Assembly (NCBI RefSeq): GCF_963677125.1
Contig: NZ_OY781882.1
Coordinates: 938,501 to 1,002,500, forward strand
DNA length: 64,000 nt
Direction of reading: 5' to 3'
DNA from: an uncultured Desulfobacter sp.
GTDB taxonomy: Bacteria > Desulfobacterota > Desulfobacteria > Desulfobacterales > Desulfobacteraceae
Of the stretch, positions 1 to 8,398 are shown in pieces. Positions within the stretch are counted from its first letter, which is position 1. Each line of letters opens with the position of its first letter. A program made the position numbers and the translations under genes. The notes beneath the pieces are model-generated. The model ran no database searches, had not been told where the DNA came from, and saw only the letters and a program-made list of their open reading frames with translations.

Positions 1-47
1 CGAGGCTGTGGACATGACCGCCATGCCACGCCTGCTCATTGGCATAT

Positions 48-641
48 TCAATCCGTTTCTGCTGGTCTGTCTGACACCATAATAGATAAAAATTTAATGG
101 GAAGCTGAATCAGCTCTTCAGGGCCGTGGATGGCTTCGGCATCGAAGAGCAGTGAATCACCAGGACTAAGATGAAAAGAGCGGTCTCCGTGGGCGTACAT
201 CATTTGGCCTTCCAGCATATAGATGAATTCGGTGCCGGAATGTTCAAAAAAAGGGGAGACCTCCGATTCCTTGGTGAGGGTCAGCAGGTAGGGTTCGAGC
301 AGGGCATCTTTTCTCAGGCTGTGCCCTAAAAGTTCATAGTTGTGGCCGGTCCGGGTGCCGCGACGGTCAATCACCATGCCTGTTCCGGCTTTGACGTAGC
401 TGACGTGCCGCTTTTCTTCAAATTTTCTAAAAAACGCGGTGATGGGAATCAATAAAGCCCTGGATAAGGCCTGGAGAGTGGATAGGGATGGCGAGGTATT
501 GCCGTTCTCAATTTTTGAAAGCATGCCGATAGATAAATTGGCTTGTTTGGCAAGTTCGGCAATGGTCAGTCCGTTTTTGGTTCTGTACCGTTTTATTTCA
601 CGTCCAATGGATCGTTCGATGGTGTGGTTCGACATGCTCAT
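48..641 (-). CDS. XRE-family transcriptional regulator with C-terminal cupin domain
   Basis: Predicted cytoplasmic DNA-binding regulator of 197 aa. The N-terminal third (about residues 10-70) is a lambda-repressor-like helix-turn-helix containing LTIAELAKQANLSIGMLSKI. The C-terminal part (about 120-190) is a cupin with the HSGTEFIYMLEG and LSPGDSLLFDAEAIHG strands. This architecture is typical of regulators that sense a small amine or amino acid in the cupin pocket (PuuR/SutR type). The start at 641 is chosen because AAGGA lies about 8 nt upstream; an upstream ATG at 662 overlaps that site. It lies downstream of the glutamine synthetase gene on the same strand, so control of that cluster is plausible but inferred. 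The ligand is unknown. Confidence 0.85.
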   Translation of the reverse strand: MSMSNHTIERSIGREIKRYRTKNGLTIAELAKQANLSIGMLSKIENGNTSPSLSTLQALSRALLIPITAFFRKFEEKRHVSYVKAGTGMVIDRRGTRTGHNYELLGHSLRKDALLEPYLLTLTKESEVSPFFEHSGTEFIYMLEGQMMYAHGDRSFHLSPGDSLLFDAEAIHGPEELIQLPIKFLSIMVSDRPAETD

Positions 642-761
642 AAATTCAATCCTTTTTATCAATCGGCAAATATGTAGTTATTCTGGGCCCTATCCATGGC
701 CCACCGTACCAGGGCTCATGGAAGGTTTCAGCTACCGGACCTGTTCGGTATGTATTATTTA

Positions 762-2171
762 TTACAGCATAGTCAGTGTCCGCTTGATTTCCCAGGGGGT
801 AACATGCTGCATGAATTCTCCCCATTCGGCTTTTTTGAGGCGGATGAATTCATCGGCAATGGCACCCAGGCCGTTTTGAACCACCTCATCTTCCTCAAGC
901 GCTTCCACCGCTTCCATAAGGTTCTGGGGTAGAAGAGTCAACCCCATTTCCCTGCGTTGGGCCACGGAAAGATTCCAGATATTTTTACCGCAAATCGCCT
1001 CACCAGGATCAATTTCATTTTCAATGCCGTCAAGGCCCGCTGCGATCTGCGCCGCCATCAACAGATAGGGGTTGACCATGGCCGACGGCGACCGGTCTTC
1101 AAAACGGTTGGGGCTGGGGCAACGGTAAAGCTGCGTGCGGTTGTTGTCTCCATAGGATGCAAAAGACGGCGTCCATGTGTAACCGGAATTGGATGAATAA
1201 ACAAACTCTCCGCTCTGAATGCGCCGATAGCAGTTTATCTGGGGTGAGGAAACGGCGGTGATGGCCCGGCAGTGTTTCAACAGGCCGCCAATATAATGTA
1301 TTGCGGTTTTGGAGAGGCCCAGGCCTTTCCAGTCTGCCTGCCCGTCTTTCAGAGGAAAGAGGTTCTTGCCGGAGTCGGCATCGGCCACATGGAAATGAAG
1401 ATGGGCCCCGGATCCGGTTTTGTCTTCAAACGGCTTGGCCAGAAATGTTGCAATGGCCCCGTATTTTTGGGCGATCTGGCCGCTCATGAGCCGGAACAGG
1501 ATTAGACGGTCGGAGGCTTTTACCGCATCGGACCAGTCAAAGTTGATTTCGTACTGGCCGTTGGCATCTTCATGGTCGCTTTGGTAGATGCCGAAACCCA
1601 TCTGGTTTCCGCAGCGGATGATGTCCTGAAGATAATCAATGCTCTGGGCCATGCCTTTGAAATCGTAGCAGGGTTTGGCCAGGGTGTCCAAGTTGAGGGG
1701 GTCCCAGGGCTTGATGCCGTTTTCGTCCTGCACCACCAGAAAATGCTCGGGTTCGAAACCGCCGTTTAAGGTGAGACCTTTTTCCGCCATCACACCGAGC
1801 ATGCGTTTCAGGTTGTTGCGGGGGCAGTAGGGCCAGATTTCGTTGTTTACATAGAGATCGCAGTTGGCGATGGCTACATTGGGAATCCAGGGAAGCTGAA
1901 CGTAAGTCGCAGGATCGGTTCGAGCCATCAGGTCATGGCTTTCCGGTCCTAATCCCATGCCCCAGACGGCTGCACCGGCAAAACCGGCCCCATCATCCAC
2001 AAGGCTGTCAAAACAGTCCACCGGGACCTGTTTGACTTTTGGTGCTCCGTGAATATCTACAAACTGGGCCAGGATAAATTCAATGCCCTGTTCTTTCAAC
2101 ATCTGACGGACCTGTTCACGTTGTTCTGACAGTTTTAATAAATTTTGCGTGTTTTCCGGGTTCGGTGACAT
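762..2171 (-). CDS. glnT: Type III (GlnT-like) glutamine synthetase family protein
   Basis: 469-aa ATP-dependent ligase of the glutamine synthetase superfamily, expected to join ammonia (or an amine) to glutamate in the cytoplasm. Visible GS motifs are DGAGFAGAAVWGMG, the metal/glutamate segment NGQYEINFDWSDA, the ATP loop segment GSGAHLHFHVA, and NRTQLYRCPSPNRFEDRSP. It lacks the C-terminal adenylylation motif of classical GlnA and resembles the GlnT/gamma-glutamylmethylamide synthetase branch. It lies 63 bp downstream of the fused glutamate-synthase-like gene, with AGGGAGA upstream of the ATG. Such genes occur next to split glutamate synthase-like subunits, either in ammonia assimilation or in the N-methylglutamate pathway. 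The amtB-glnK linkage here favours ammonia. Substrate specificity cannot be read from the sequence. Confidence 0.9.
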   Translation of the reverse strand: MSPNPENTQNLLKLSEQREQVRQMLKEQGIEFILAQFVDIHGAPKVKQVPVDCFDSLVDDGAGFAGAAVWGMGLGPESHDLMARTDPATYVQLPWIPNVAIANCDLYVNNEIWPYCPRNNLKRMLGVMAEKGLTLNGGFEPEHFLVVQDENGIKPWDPLNLDTLAKPCYDFKGMAQSIDYLQDIIRCGNQMGFGIYQSDHEDANGQYEINFDWSDAVKASDRLILFRLMSGQIAQKYGAIATFLAKPFEDKTGSGAHLHFHVADADSGKNLFPLKDGQADWKGLGLSKTAIHYIGGLLKHCRAITAVSSPQINCYRRIQSGEFVYSSNSGYTWTPSFASYGDNNRTQLYRCPSPNRFEDRSPSAMVNPYLLMAAQIAAGLDGIENEIDPGEAICGKNIWNLSVAQRREMGLTLLPQNLMEAVEALEEDEVVQNGLGAIADEFIRLKKAEWGEFMQHVTPWEIKRTLTML

Positions 2172-2234
2172 AATCTTTCTCCCTGTTTAAAAAATTTTAT
2201 CCTAAGCACGTTATCATTAAAGTTTCTAAATGGT

Positions 2235-5200
2235 TTAAAAGGCCTCTCTTTTATCAGGGCCGGAGGCTAAAGGTATATCCAGTGCTGTTGCAGCAGCCGT
2301 TGTAATGGCTCTCATGTCTTCGGGTTCGAGGTTGTGAACGTTTGTTTTTCCAGTGCACCGTGCGATGATGGCCGCCTCCTGTGCCGTTCCCTTTATCCAG
2401 TGCAACCCGGCTTCTATGAGATCTTTTTCGTTCAGGTCATCGGCAAATATCAGCTTGTCGCCTTTGATGCTTCCACCTAAAGCAATCCCTATGGCCAGGC
2501 TGAATACGGAACCCAGGCAGTTGTATGCCAGGGCTTTGGCCACATCCGTTCCAGACCTTAAGCCACCGAAATTCACCAATGCGATTTCCTCTTCCATATT
2601 CATAGCCTGAAGACCGTGAACGGCATTGCGCATGACTGTCAGGTCAATGGGGGAAAAGAGTTCTACCCATGGCCGGCCAATGCCTGTTGTCTGGTCGAGA
2701 ATCATTAGGTCGAATGAATTTTCAAGTGCAAAGGGCAGCGTTTTTTGAACCGCTGCCGCAGAAACGCTTAAGCCCAATAGTTGTCCAGGGCGTACCCGAT
2801 CCGTGGACACCGGCTTAAACTCATCGCCCAGTTCGTAAATAATACCGGCGGCAACAGTACTTGGCGCTTCTCCAGGTTTAAGCAACTGCAGCCAGGGATA
2901 GGCCGCGGATTTTCCCTCTGTCTGGATCAGGGGACACCGGCCGATATAAGCGCATCCACTCTGGGAAAGGATCTGGGCCAGGGCTGATTGGACTTTCACC
3001 GGAGCCTCATTAAAGCCCGTGACAAAAAAAGGATTGTCCAGGTCAATGGACGGTTGGTCTTCTTTTTTGGGGCCGATCCCGATGGAGCTGGTGATGCAGG
3101 TTTTGGTGCTGCATTCTTCGCGGTAGGGGTCGATGACCAGGCGGGTCAGGGCCGCCGACAGAAAGACAAAATCATCCAGATGGGCCGGGCGACCTTCCGG
3201 ATATGGATTCTTGCGGGGGGCAAGACTCTCAGACAAAATCCGATGCTGGATTTCAATGTTGTTTGGCGCGGCCTCTCCCATCATCCGGATCAATTCGAAG
3301 CTGCGCTTGGGATAATTGGCTATACCGGTTTCTTTTTTATCAGACGGGGAGGGGACCGACGCTAATTTATTGTTTTTCCGGTAGGCGGGGTCGTATGGCA
3401 GGCGGGTCAGTGCCGCAGCTTCCGGTGTCAGGGCAACCAGGTCGTCCCGGTTTAACTGATTTACATTGTCATATCCCAGTGCATCGGTGATGGCGGCCAG
3501 CTGCCAGCGGATGGATTCCAGGTACTGATGCATTTTAAGCGCACCTTTATCGACATCAAACCGTTTTGTCAGTTTTGCATCCTGTGAGGTCAAGCCAAGT
3601 GGACAACTTCCCGTGCTGCACTGCATACACCCGATGCAGCCCGATGCCACCAGCATTGGGGTTCCCAAACCAACCGCGGTTGCTCCTAATGCAAGGGCTT
3701 TAGCCGCATCGATGCCGTTCTGGATTCCACCCATAAGAACGATGGGCAACTGGCCCGTTGCATCAATTTCAGCCAGTCCGTCCATGGCCTCCATAATGGC
3801 CGAAATGGTGGGAATGCCCACATACTCGAGGACTTCGTTGGAAGCGGCGCCGGTTCCTCCTTGCAGGCCGTCCAGTTCTACAAAATCAAGGTTGTCTTTA
3901 TAGGCAATTTTCACATCATCACGGGTTCGTCCGCCGCCTAATTTGAGGCTGATTGGAAGGCGCCAGCCCACCGCTTCCCGGAATTCCCGGATTTTCATAA
4001 TCAGATCATCGCCACCAAGCACATCGGGATGGCGTGAGGGGGACCTAAGATCCATACCCTCCGGGATACCGCGTAAGGCAGCGATTTCCGGAGTTAGTTT
4101 GGCCGCCATCAACTGGCCGCCCAGGCCCGGTTTGGCGCCTTGGGAAATATACAGCTCGATACCGTCGGAGCGTTTCATGTCATGAATATTCCAACCCAGT
4201 CGTCCGGACAGGCATTGGGCAATCAGCTGCCGGGCTTCAGCTCTCTCCACAGAATACATGCCGCCTTCGCCTGTATTTTCTGAGATATCAGACATGGAGG
4301 AGGCAATACCCAGAGCTTGTTTGACACCAGGGCTCAGCGCGCCGAAACTCATGGGAGCAATCATGACGGGCATGCTCAAATCCAGGGCGCGGCCGCCGTG
4401 ACGGTCACCGATGGCGGTTCTGAGGGTGATTCTATTGGTAACATCCGGGGCGATTTTTGACGGATCAATATCCTTTTTAAACGCTATGTCGTTAAAATGG
4501 GGAATAGGGCGGGCCGCACCGAATCCGCGAACCCGGTAACGGCCGATTTTGCTTTTGATACGGATATCCTCCTGGACCTTGGCATTCCAGTAAGCGCTTT
4601 CAGGACCGGAAAATTCCGGAAAGGCAATCGGCTTGGTCCGGGGCTCTGGGGTGCCGTAGGTCAGGTCTTTACCGTCACAGACAATTTTTTTAAAGGATCC
4701 TGAAAAAGAGAACCCGTATTTGGCAAGAAAGGCATGAATACTTTCCAGGTCTTTGCTTGTGGCTTCGGTCAGTATGGCATCGCTTCCCAGGGACTGGACC
4801 TCTCCACCCACGAAGATTTCACCGCCGGCCATGTTCTCACCTATTTTTTCCCCGGAGTCACCTAGGATGATGATTCGGCCGCCGTACATCATGTAGCCGG
4901 TCATAAAGCTTGAACTGCCCGCACAGAACAGAGTACCTCTTTTCATGACTTGGCCGGAGCGTGATCCCATGTTGCCGTGAATGATGATGTCGCCGCCACG
5001 CAGAGCCAGTCCGGCGATGGCGCCGGCATTTCCGCCCACTGTTATGCTGCCGGACTGCATGTTGTCTCCCACCCCCCAGGATACGTTTTTATCCACACGG
5101 ATGTTCGGGCCGTCGCTGAGTCCGCCGCAGAAATACCCGGCCGATCCCTTGATATGAACGTCAATGGGATTGGTCAGTCCAACGGCAATGTAATGTCTGG

Positions 5201-5303
5201 CATCGGGGTTCGTGATTTCAATGGACTGATGAATGGCGCCATAACCGCGTATAACTTCATTGGCCATTTTGATAGGTGTTTGAGCAAGATCAATTGTTAC
5301 CAT
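2235..5303 (-). CDS. Fused glutamate-synthase-like protein: GXGXG domain plus two FMN-type barrels
   Basis: 1022 aa. Residues about 1-215 form a GXGXG beta-helix domain (repeats such as GGNAGAIAGLALRGGDI and GGRIIILGDSGEKIGENM), equivalent to GlxC/MgsB. Residues about 280-680 are an FMN-binding glutamate synthase barrel with MIAPMSFGALSPG, the ENTGEGG motif, SLKLGGGRTRDDV and the Fe-S ligand run CIGCMQCSTGSCPLG, equivalent to GlxD/MgsC. A further 330 residues look like a second, degenerate barrel: they keep FGGLRSGTDVAKALAYN and the closing NVHNLEPEDMRAIT helix but have no Fe-S cysteines. The expected reaction is transfer of ammonia channelled from the neighbouring amidotransferase onto 2-oxoglutarate (or methylamine onto glutamate in Mgs enzymes). 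No GltD-type NADPH subunit is encoded nearby. AAAGGAA precedes the ATG. Confidence 0.85.
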   Translation of the reverse strand: MVTIDLAQTPIKMANEVIRGYGAIHQSIEITNPDARHYIAVGLTNPIDVHIKGSAGYFCGGLSDGPNIRVDKNVSWGVGDNMQSGSITVGGNAGAIAGLALRGGDIIIHGNMGSRSGQVMKRGTLFCAGSSSFMTGYMMYGGRIIILGDSGEKIGENMAGGEIFVGGEVQSLGSDAILTEATSKDLESIHAFLAKYGFSFSGSFKKIVCDGKDLTYGTPEPRTKPIAFPEFSGPESAYWNAKVQEDIRIKSKIGRYRVRGFGAARPIPHFNDIAFKKDIDPSKIAPDVTNRITLRTAIGDRHGGRALDLSMPVMIAPMSFGALSPGVKQALGIASSMSDISENTGEGGMYSVERAEARQLIAQCLSGRLGWNIHDMKRSDGIELYISQGAKPGLGGQLMAAKLTPEIAALRGIPEGMDLRSPSRHPDVLGGDDLIMKIREFREAVGWRLPISLKLGGGRTRDDVKIAYKDNLDFVELDGLQGGTGAASNEVLEYVGIPTISAIMEAMDGLAEIDATGQLPIVLMGGIQNGIDAAKALALGATAVGLGTPMLVASGCIGCMQCSTGSCPLGLTSQDAKLTKRFDVDKGALKMHQYLESIRWQLAAITDALGYDNVNQLNRDDLVALTPEAAALTRLPYDPAYRKNNKLASVPSPSDKKETGIANYPKRSFELIRMMGEAAPNNIEIQHRILSESLAPRKNPYPEGRPAHLDDFVFLSAALTRLVIDPYREECSTKTCITSSIGIGPKKEDQPSIDLDNPFFVTGFNEAPVKVQSALAQILSQSGCAYIGRCPLIQTEGKSAAYPWLQLLKPGEAPSTVAAGIIYELGDEFKPVSTDRVRPGQLLGLSVSAAAVQKTLPFALENSFDLMILDQTTGIGRPWVELFSPIDLTVMRNAVHGLQAMNMEEEIALVNFGGLRSGTDVAKALAYNCLGSVFSLAIGIALGGSIKGDKLIFADDLNEKDLIEAGLHWIKGTAQEAAIIARCTGKTNVHNLEPEDMRAITTAAATALDIPLASGPDKREAF

Positions 5304-5336
5304 GTGTTGTTTCCTTTAGTTTTAAGAGATACGCTT

Positions 5337-6254
5337 CTAAACCGCCCGAGACCAGAGGCCATAGGTCAAGGGTGCCGGTTCCGTAGTTTCCAGGGCCTGG
5401 CCGGGAAACAGGCGGTTGATGCCCACCTCTTCTGATGAAATCACGATCATTTCATCGTTCTCGTATTTGACCATGGGTTTGGCTGCCAGCTTGTCCTTGG
5501 CGTACCCAATAGAATCCGGCGTGGCCACCAGATAGGAATAGGTCCCGTCCAGATCGTCCAGGGAGGCTTTAAGGGCTTCTTCCAGAGTCAGTTCACAGCT
5601 CATTTGATAGGCCAGGTAAACGGCGATCAATTCTGTATCGTTCTCTGTCTGGAAGGTCATGCCTTTTCGTTCCAGACGCCTTCGCATGATCCAATAATTG
5701 GTGATCTGGCCGTTGTGAACCGTTGCAATATCCGAAAATCCACAGGCCCAGAAGGGATGGGCCGTTTCAGGGCGAACCCCTGATTCGGTGGCCAGGCGAT
5801 TGTGGGCGATGCCGTGGGTCCCGTTGAAGTTACCAATGTCGTATAATGGGGCCACATCAAACGGTTTTCCCACATCTTTGAGGATATCCAGCTGCTTTCC
5901 AATGGATACGGGTTTGAGTTCCTTTTCAATGGCATGCGTCAGATCCAGAAGGTTTCCGGAGAATTGGGCCTGGATGCCCAAGGTGCATCCTAACTTTTCC
6001 GTAGCAAGGACTGAAACCTGATGTTTTGCCAGGGTGTCATGAATACGCGTGATTTCCTTTTCAGCGCTTTGGCCGGATGGAATGAAAAAGCGCATACGAA
6101 GGGTGTCGTTGATGGGCTCCCTGTACAGGGCCCATCCGCATGAATCCATTCCGCGATGTACCGTGGCATCCAAAATCATGGTCAACGCTTCACCTGTGGT
6201 CAGGTTGAAGGCGTGTTGATTGTGTTTAAATAAAAGACCGGCTATGGCACACAT
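5337..6254 (-). CDS. glxB: Class II glutamine amidotransferase (glutamate synthase domain 1-like)
   Basis: 305-aa stand-alone Ntn-type glutaminase. Cys2 directly after the start Met (MCAIAGLL) is the expected nucleophile, exposed by Met removal. HNRLATESGVRPETAHPF, the HNGQITNYWIMRRRLE stretch and NDTELIAVYLAYQM are classic GATase_2 motifs. It would hydrolyse glutamine and pass ammonia to the synthase subunit encoded 33 bp downstream. Homologues are called GlxB or MgsA when split from the synthase, as here. A good ribosome site (AAGGAG, about 8 nt upstream) fixes the start. It follows amtB on the same strand after a 195-bp gap that could hold an additional promoter. Confidence 0.88.
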   Translation of the reverse strand: MCAIAGLLFKHNQHAFNLTTGEALTMILDATVHRGMDSCGWALYREPINDTLRMRFFIPSGQSAEKEITRIHDTLAKHQVSVLATEKLGCTLGIQAQFSGNLLDLTHAIEKELKPVSIGKQLDILKDVGKPFDVAPLYDIGNFNGTHGIAHNRLATESGVRPETAHPFWACGFSDIATVHNGQITNYWIMRRRLERKGMTFQTENDTELIAVYLAYQMSCELTLEEALKASLDDLDGTYSYLVATPDSIGYAKDKLAAKPMVKYENDEMIVISSEEVGINRLFPGQALETTEPAPLTYGLWSRAV

Positions 6255-6449
6255 ATAAGAATCTCCTTAATTATTGTTGTTAATTAACTGTATTAAAAAT
6301 TTATTCATCTAATGAAACATTTCGGGCAAAAATAAACTTTTCTCTTAATTGGTTTTTTAAGAAAAAAGCAGGCTGTTGCCGTATTTATTGTGGGCTATGC
6401 CTGGCAGTTGACCTGTCAGGCACAGTCCGAAACTGTTATATTCTGTTGA
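6255..6449. other. amtB-glxB spacer with a hairpin
   Basis: 195 bp without a gene. A stem of nine base pairs around 6398-6420 (GCCTGGCAG ... CTGTCAGGC, one G-U pair) lies just after amtB on the transcribed minus strand. It has no U-run, so it may attenuate or stabilise transcript ends rather than act as a classical terminator. The rest is AT-rich. No convincing sigma-54 site was found here. Confidence 0.35.
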
Positions 6450-7964
6450 TCAAAAAATCATGCTGTCGGCCATAGTATAGGCTTCGTTTCCATGTTCACT
6501 GATATCCAGGCCGGCCATTTCCTCCTCTTCGGTTACACGTAGTCCGATGGTGTATTTGATGGCCAAAAAGAGAATTAAACCCGTACCGAAAGCCCATATA
6601 AACCCGGCCCCCACGCCGATGGCCTGAGCAGCAAGGATTTTCAAGCTGAACGTTTCAGCGCCAAAGAATGCGTAGGCCAAGGTCCCCCAGGCACCGCATA
6701 CACCGTGAACACTGATGCAGCCTACCGGGTCATCTACCTTGAGGTTTTTTTCAATAAACAGGACGCTTGTGACAACCAACGCGCCGGCAACGCCGCCGAT
6801 AATGAGGGCGCCGAAAACCGAAACACAATCAACCGCTGTACAAATGGCTACCATTCCCGCCAGGAAACCGTTTACGGTCATGCCCACATCCGGTTTTTTA
6901 AAAATTCCCCATACCGTGAATAAGGCTGTAATACCACCGGCGGCACCGGCGATGTTCGTCATAACGGCTATACGGGCGAGGTTTCCGTCAAATGTGGTGG
7001 TACTTCCGGGGTTGAAACCGAACCAGCCGAGCCAAAGTAAAAAACCACCGATAACGGCAAAGGGAAGGTTATGGCCCGGGATGGCCCGAGGGTTTCTTTT
7101 GGCATCAAATTTACCCAGACGCGGTCTGATCACGATGGCGGCGGCAAGGGCAATCCAGCCGCCAATGGAATGAACAACGGTGGAGCCGGCAAAATCATAG
7201 AAACCAACCCCCAACACACCTTCAAGCCATCCACTGCCGTCCAGCAGGCTGCCCCACGCCCATCCGCCGAACATGGGGTAGATAAACGCACAGATGACAA
7301 CACTGTAAGCCAGGTAAGCCGTAAACTTTGTCCGTTCGGCCACACCACCTGATACGATGGTCGCCGTGGTGGCGGCAAACACACATTGGAAAAGCCAGAA
7401 AGCAAACCCCCACTGGGTTGCGGTGGTCTGCCCGAGGAAGAACAGCGATTCATCCGGGCCTGCAAACATGATATGGTAACCCACACACAGAAAAGCCATG
7501 GTACCGATGCAAAAATCCATGATGTTTTTCATCATGATGTTGACGGCATTTTTTGCACGGGTAAAACCGGCTTCAAGCATCGCAAAGCCGGCCTGCATGA
7601 GAAATACGAGAAATGCGGCAAGACAGGTCCACAGGACGTCACCGCGATATTGAAGAATTTCCATGTCGGAAAGATATCTGTAAATCGTTGCCGTCACGGT
7701 TTGGCCGCCGACATTCACCTCGATATCTTCACTGATGGGCGAGGTTTCATCTCTGTACGAACCTGAAATCGGTAATTCGCTTTTGATTTCGTCCTGGGTT
7801 TTACCCTGGAGAAGCGCCGGATCAATTGTCGAAAGTGCTTCTGTGACGGCGGCATTGGTTTGGGCATGAACAGGTGAGTGTATGCAGATGACGGCAAAGA
7901 CAGCAGCAAACAGCATAAAGTGGATGTATTTTTTTAATTTGGGGAATAGGGTCGTTTTTTTCAT
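6450..7964 (-). CDS. amtB: Ammonium transporter
   Basis: About 504-aa inner-membrane Amt-family channel importing NH4+/NH3. An N-terminal signal sequence (KKTTLFPKLKKYIHFMLFAA, ending near VHAQ) precedes about 60 periplasmic residues and eleven hydrophobic segments. The two pore histidines appear in STVVHSIGGW and CISVHGVCGAWGT, and AMLEAGFTRAKN and GFNPGSTTTFDGN are family signatures. Linkage to the PII gene immediately upstream is the classical glnK-amtB pair, in which GlnK plugs the channel when nitrogen is replete. The start at 7964 gives a standard signal peptide with GGAG upstream. An alternative ATG at 7979 adds five residues. Expression is probably driven from the sigma-54 promoter ahead of glnK. 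Confidence 0.95.
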   Translation of the reverse strand: MKKTTLFPKLKKYIHFMLFAAVFAVICIHSPVHAQTNAAVTEALSTIDPALLQGKTQDEIKSELPISGSYRDETSPISEDIEVNVGGQTVTATIYRYLSDMEILQYRGDVLWTCLAAFLVFLMQAGFAMLEAGFTRAKNAVNIMMKNIMDFCIGTMAFLCVGYHIMFAGPDESLFFLGQTTATQWGFAFWLFQCVFAATTATIVSGGVAERTKFTAYLAYSVVICAFIYPMFGGWAWGSLLDGSGWLEGVLGVGFYDFAGSTVVHSIGGWIALAAAIVIRPRLGKFDAKRNPRAIPGHNLPFAVIGGFLLWLGWFGFNPGSTTTFDGNLARIAVMTNIAGAAGGITALFTVWGIFKKPDVGMTVNGFLAGMVAICTAVDCVSVFGALIIGGVAGALVVTSVLFIEKNLKVDDPVGCISVHGVCGAWGTLAYAFFGAETFSLKILAAQAIGVGAGFIWAFGTGLILFLAIKYTIGLRVTEEEEMAGLDISEHGNEAYTMADSMIF

Positions 7965-7997
7965 TGGTATAAACTCCATTATAGTGGGGTCCTTGAG

Positions 7998-8336
7998 TTA
8001 CAATGCCTGGGCACCTGTTTCTCCGGTTCTAATACGGATTACTTTTTGAACGGGCATACAAAAGATTTTGCCGTCACCAATCTTTCCTGTACCGGCGGCA
8101 TCAGTAATCGCCGTAGTGACTTCATCGGCTCTATCAGCCGTGACGACGACTTTCACTTCGATTTTGGGCAGAAAATTGGTTGTATATTCAGCCCCGCGAT
8201 AGATTTCCTTGTGTCCCTTTTGACGGCCATAACCTTTGACCTCTGTTACGGTCATCCCGGTAATACCTATTTGATTCAAAGCTTCTTTAACTTCCTCCAG
8301 CTTGAATGGCTTGATGATGGCTACAATTTGTTGCAT
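7998..8336 (-). CDS. glnK: Nitrogen regulatory PII protein
   Basis: 112-aa cytosolic trimeric PII signal protein that senses 2-oxoglutarate and ATP/ADP and regulates AmtB. The start MQQIVAIIKPFKLEEVKEAL is typical. The T-loop contains YRGAEYTTNFLPKIE with the uridylylation-type tyrosine at residue 51, and the B-loop region GTGKIGDGKIFCMPVQKVIR binds nucleotide. It is the first gene of the amtB operon and follows a sigma-54 promoter by about 36 nt of leader, so NtrC-type nitrogen control is inferred. The length matches the family (112 aa). Confidence 0.96.
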   Translation of the reverse strand: MQQIVAIIKPFKLEEVKEALNQIGITGMTVTEVKGYGRQKGHKEIYRGAEYTTNFLPKIEVKVVVTADRADEVTTAITDAAGTGKIGDGKIFCMPVQKVIRIRTGETGAQAL

Positions 8337-8382
8337 GCTTTCCCTTTCATTAAATAATTAAAGATACGCTGAAACGCTTTAT

Positions 8383-8398
8383 AGCAAAACAGATGCCA
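8383..8398 (-). promoter_or_regulatory. Sigma-54 (-24/-12) promoter of glnK-amtB
   Basis: On the minus strand the sequence reads TGGCATCTGTTTTGCT. It has the invariant GG and GC separated by exactly 10 nt and matches TGGCAC-N5-TTGC at all but the sixth base. Transcription would start near 8372, about 36 nt before the glnK ATG. This is the expected arrangement for an NtrC-dependent nitrogen operon. Enhancer sites were not identified by eye. Confidence 0.8.
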
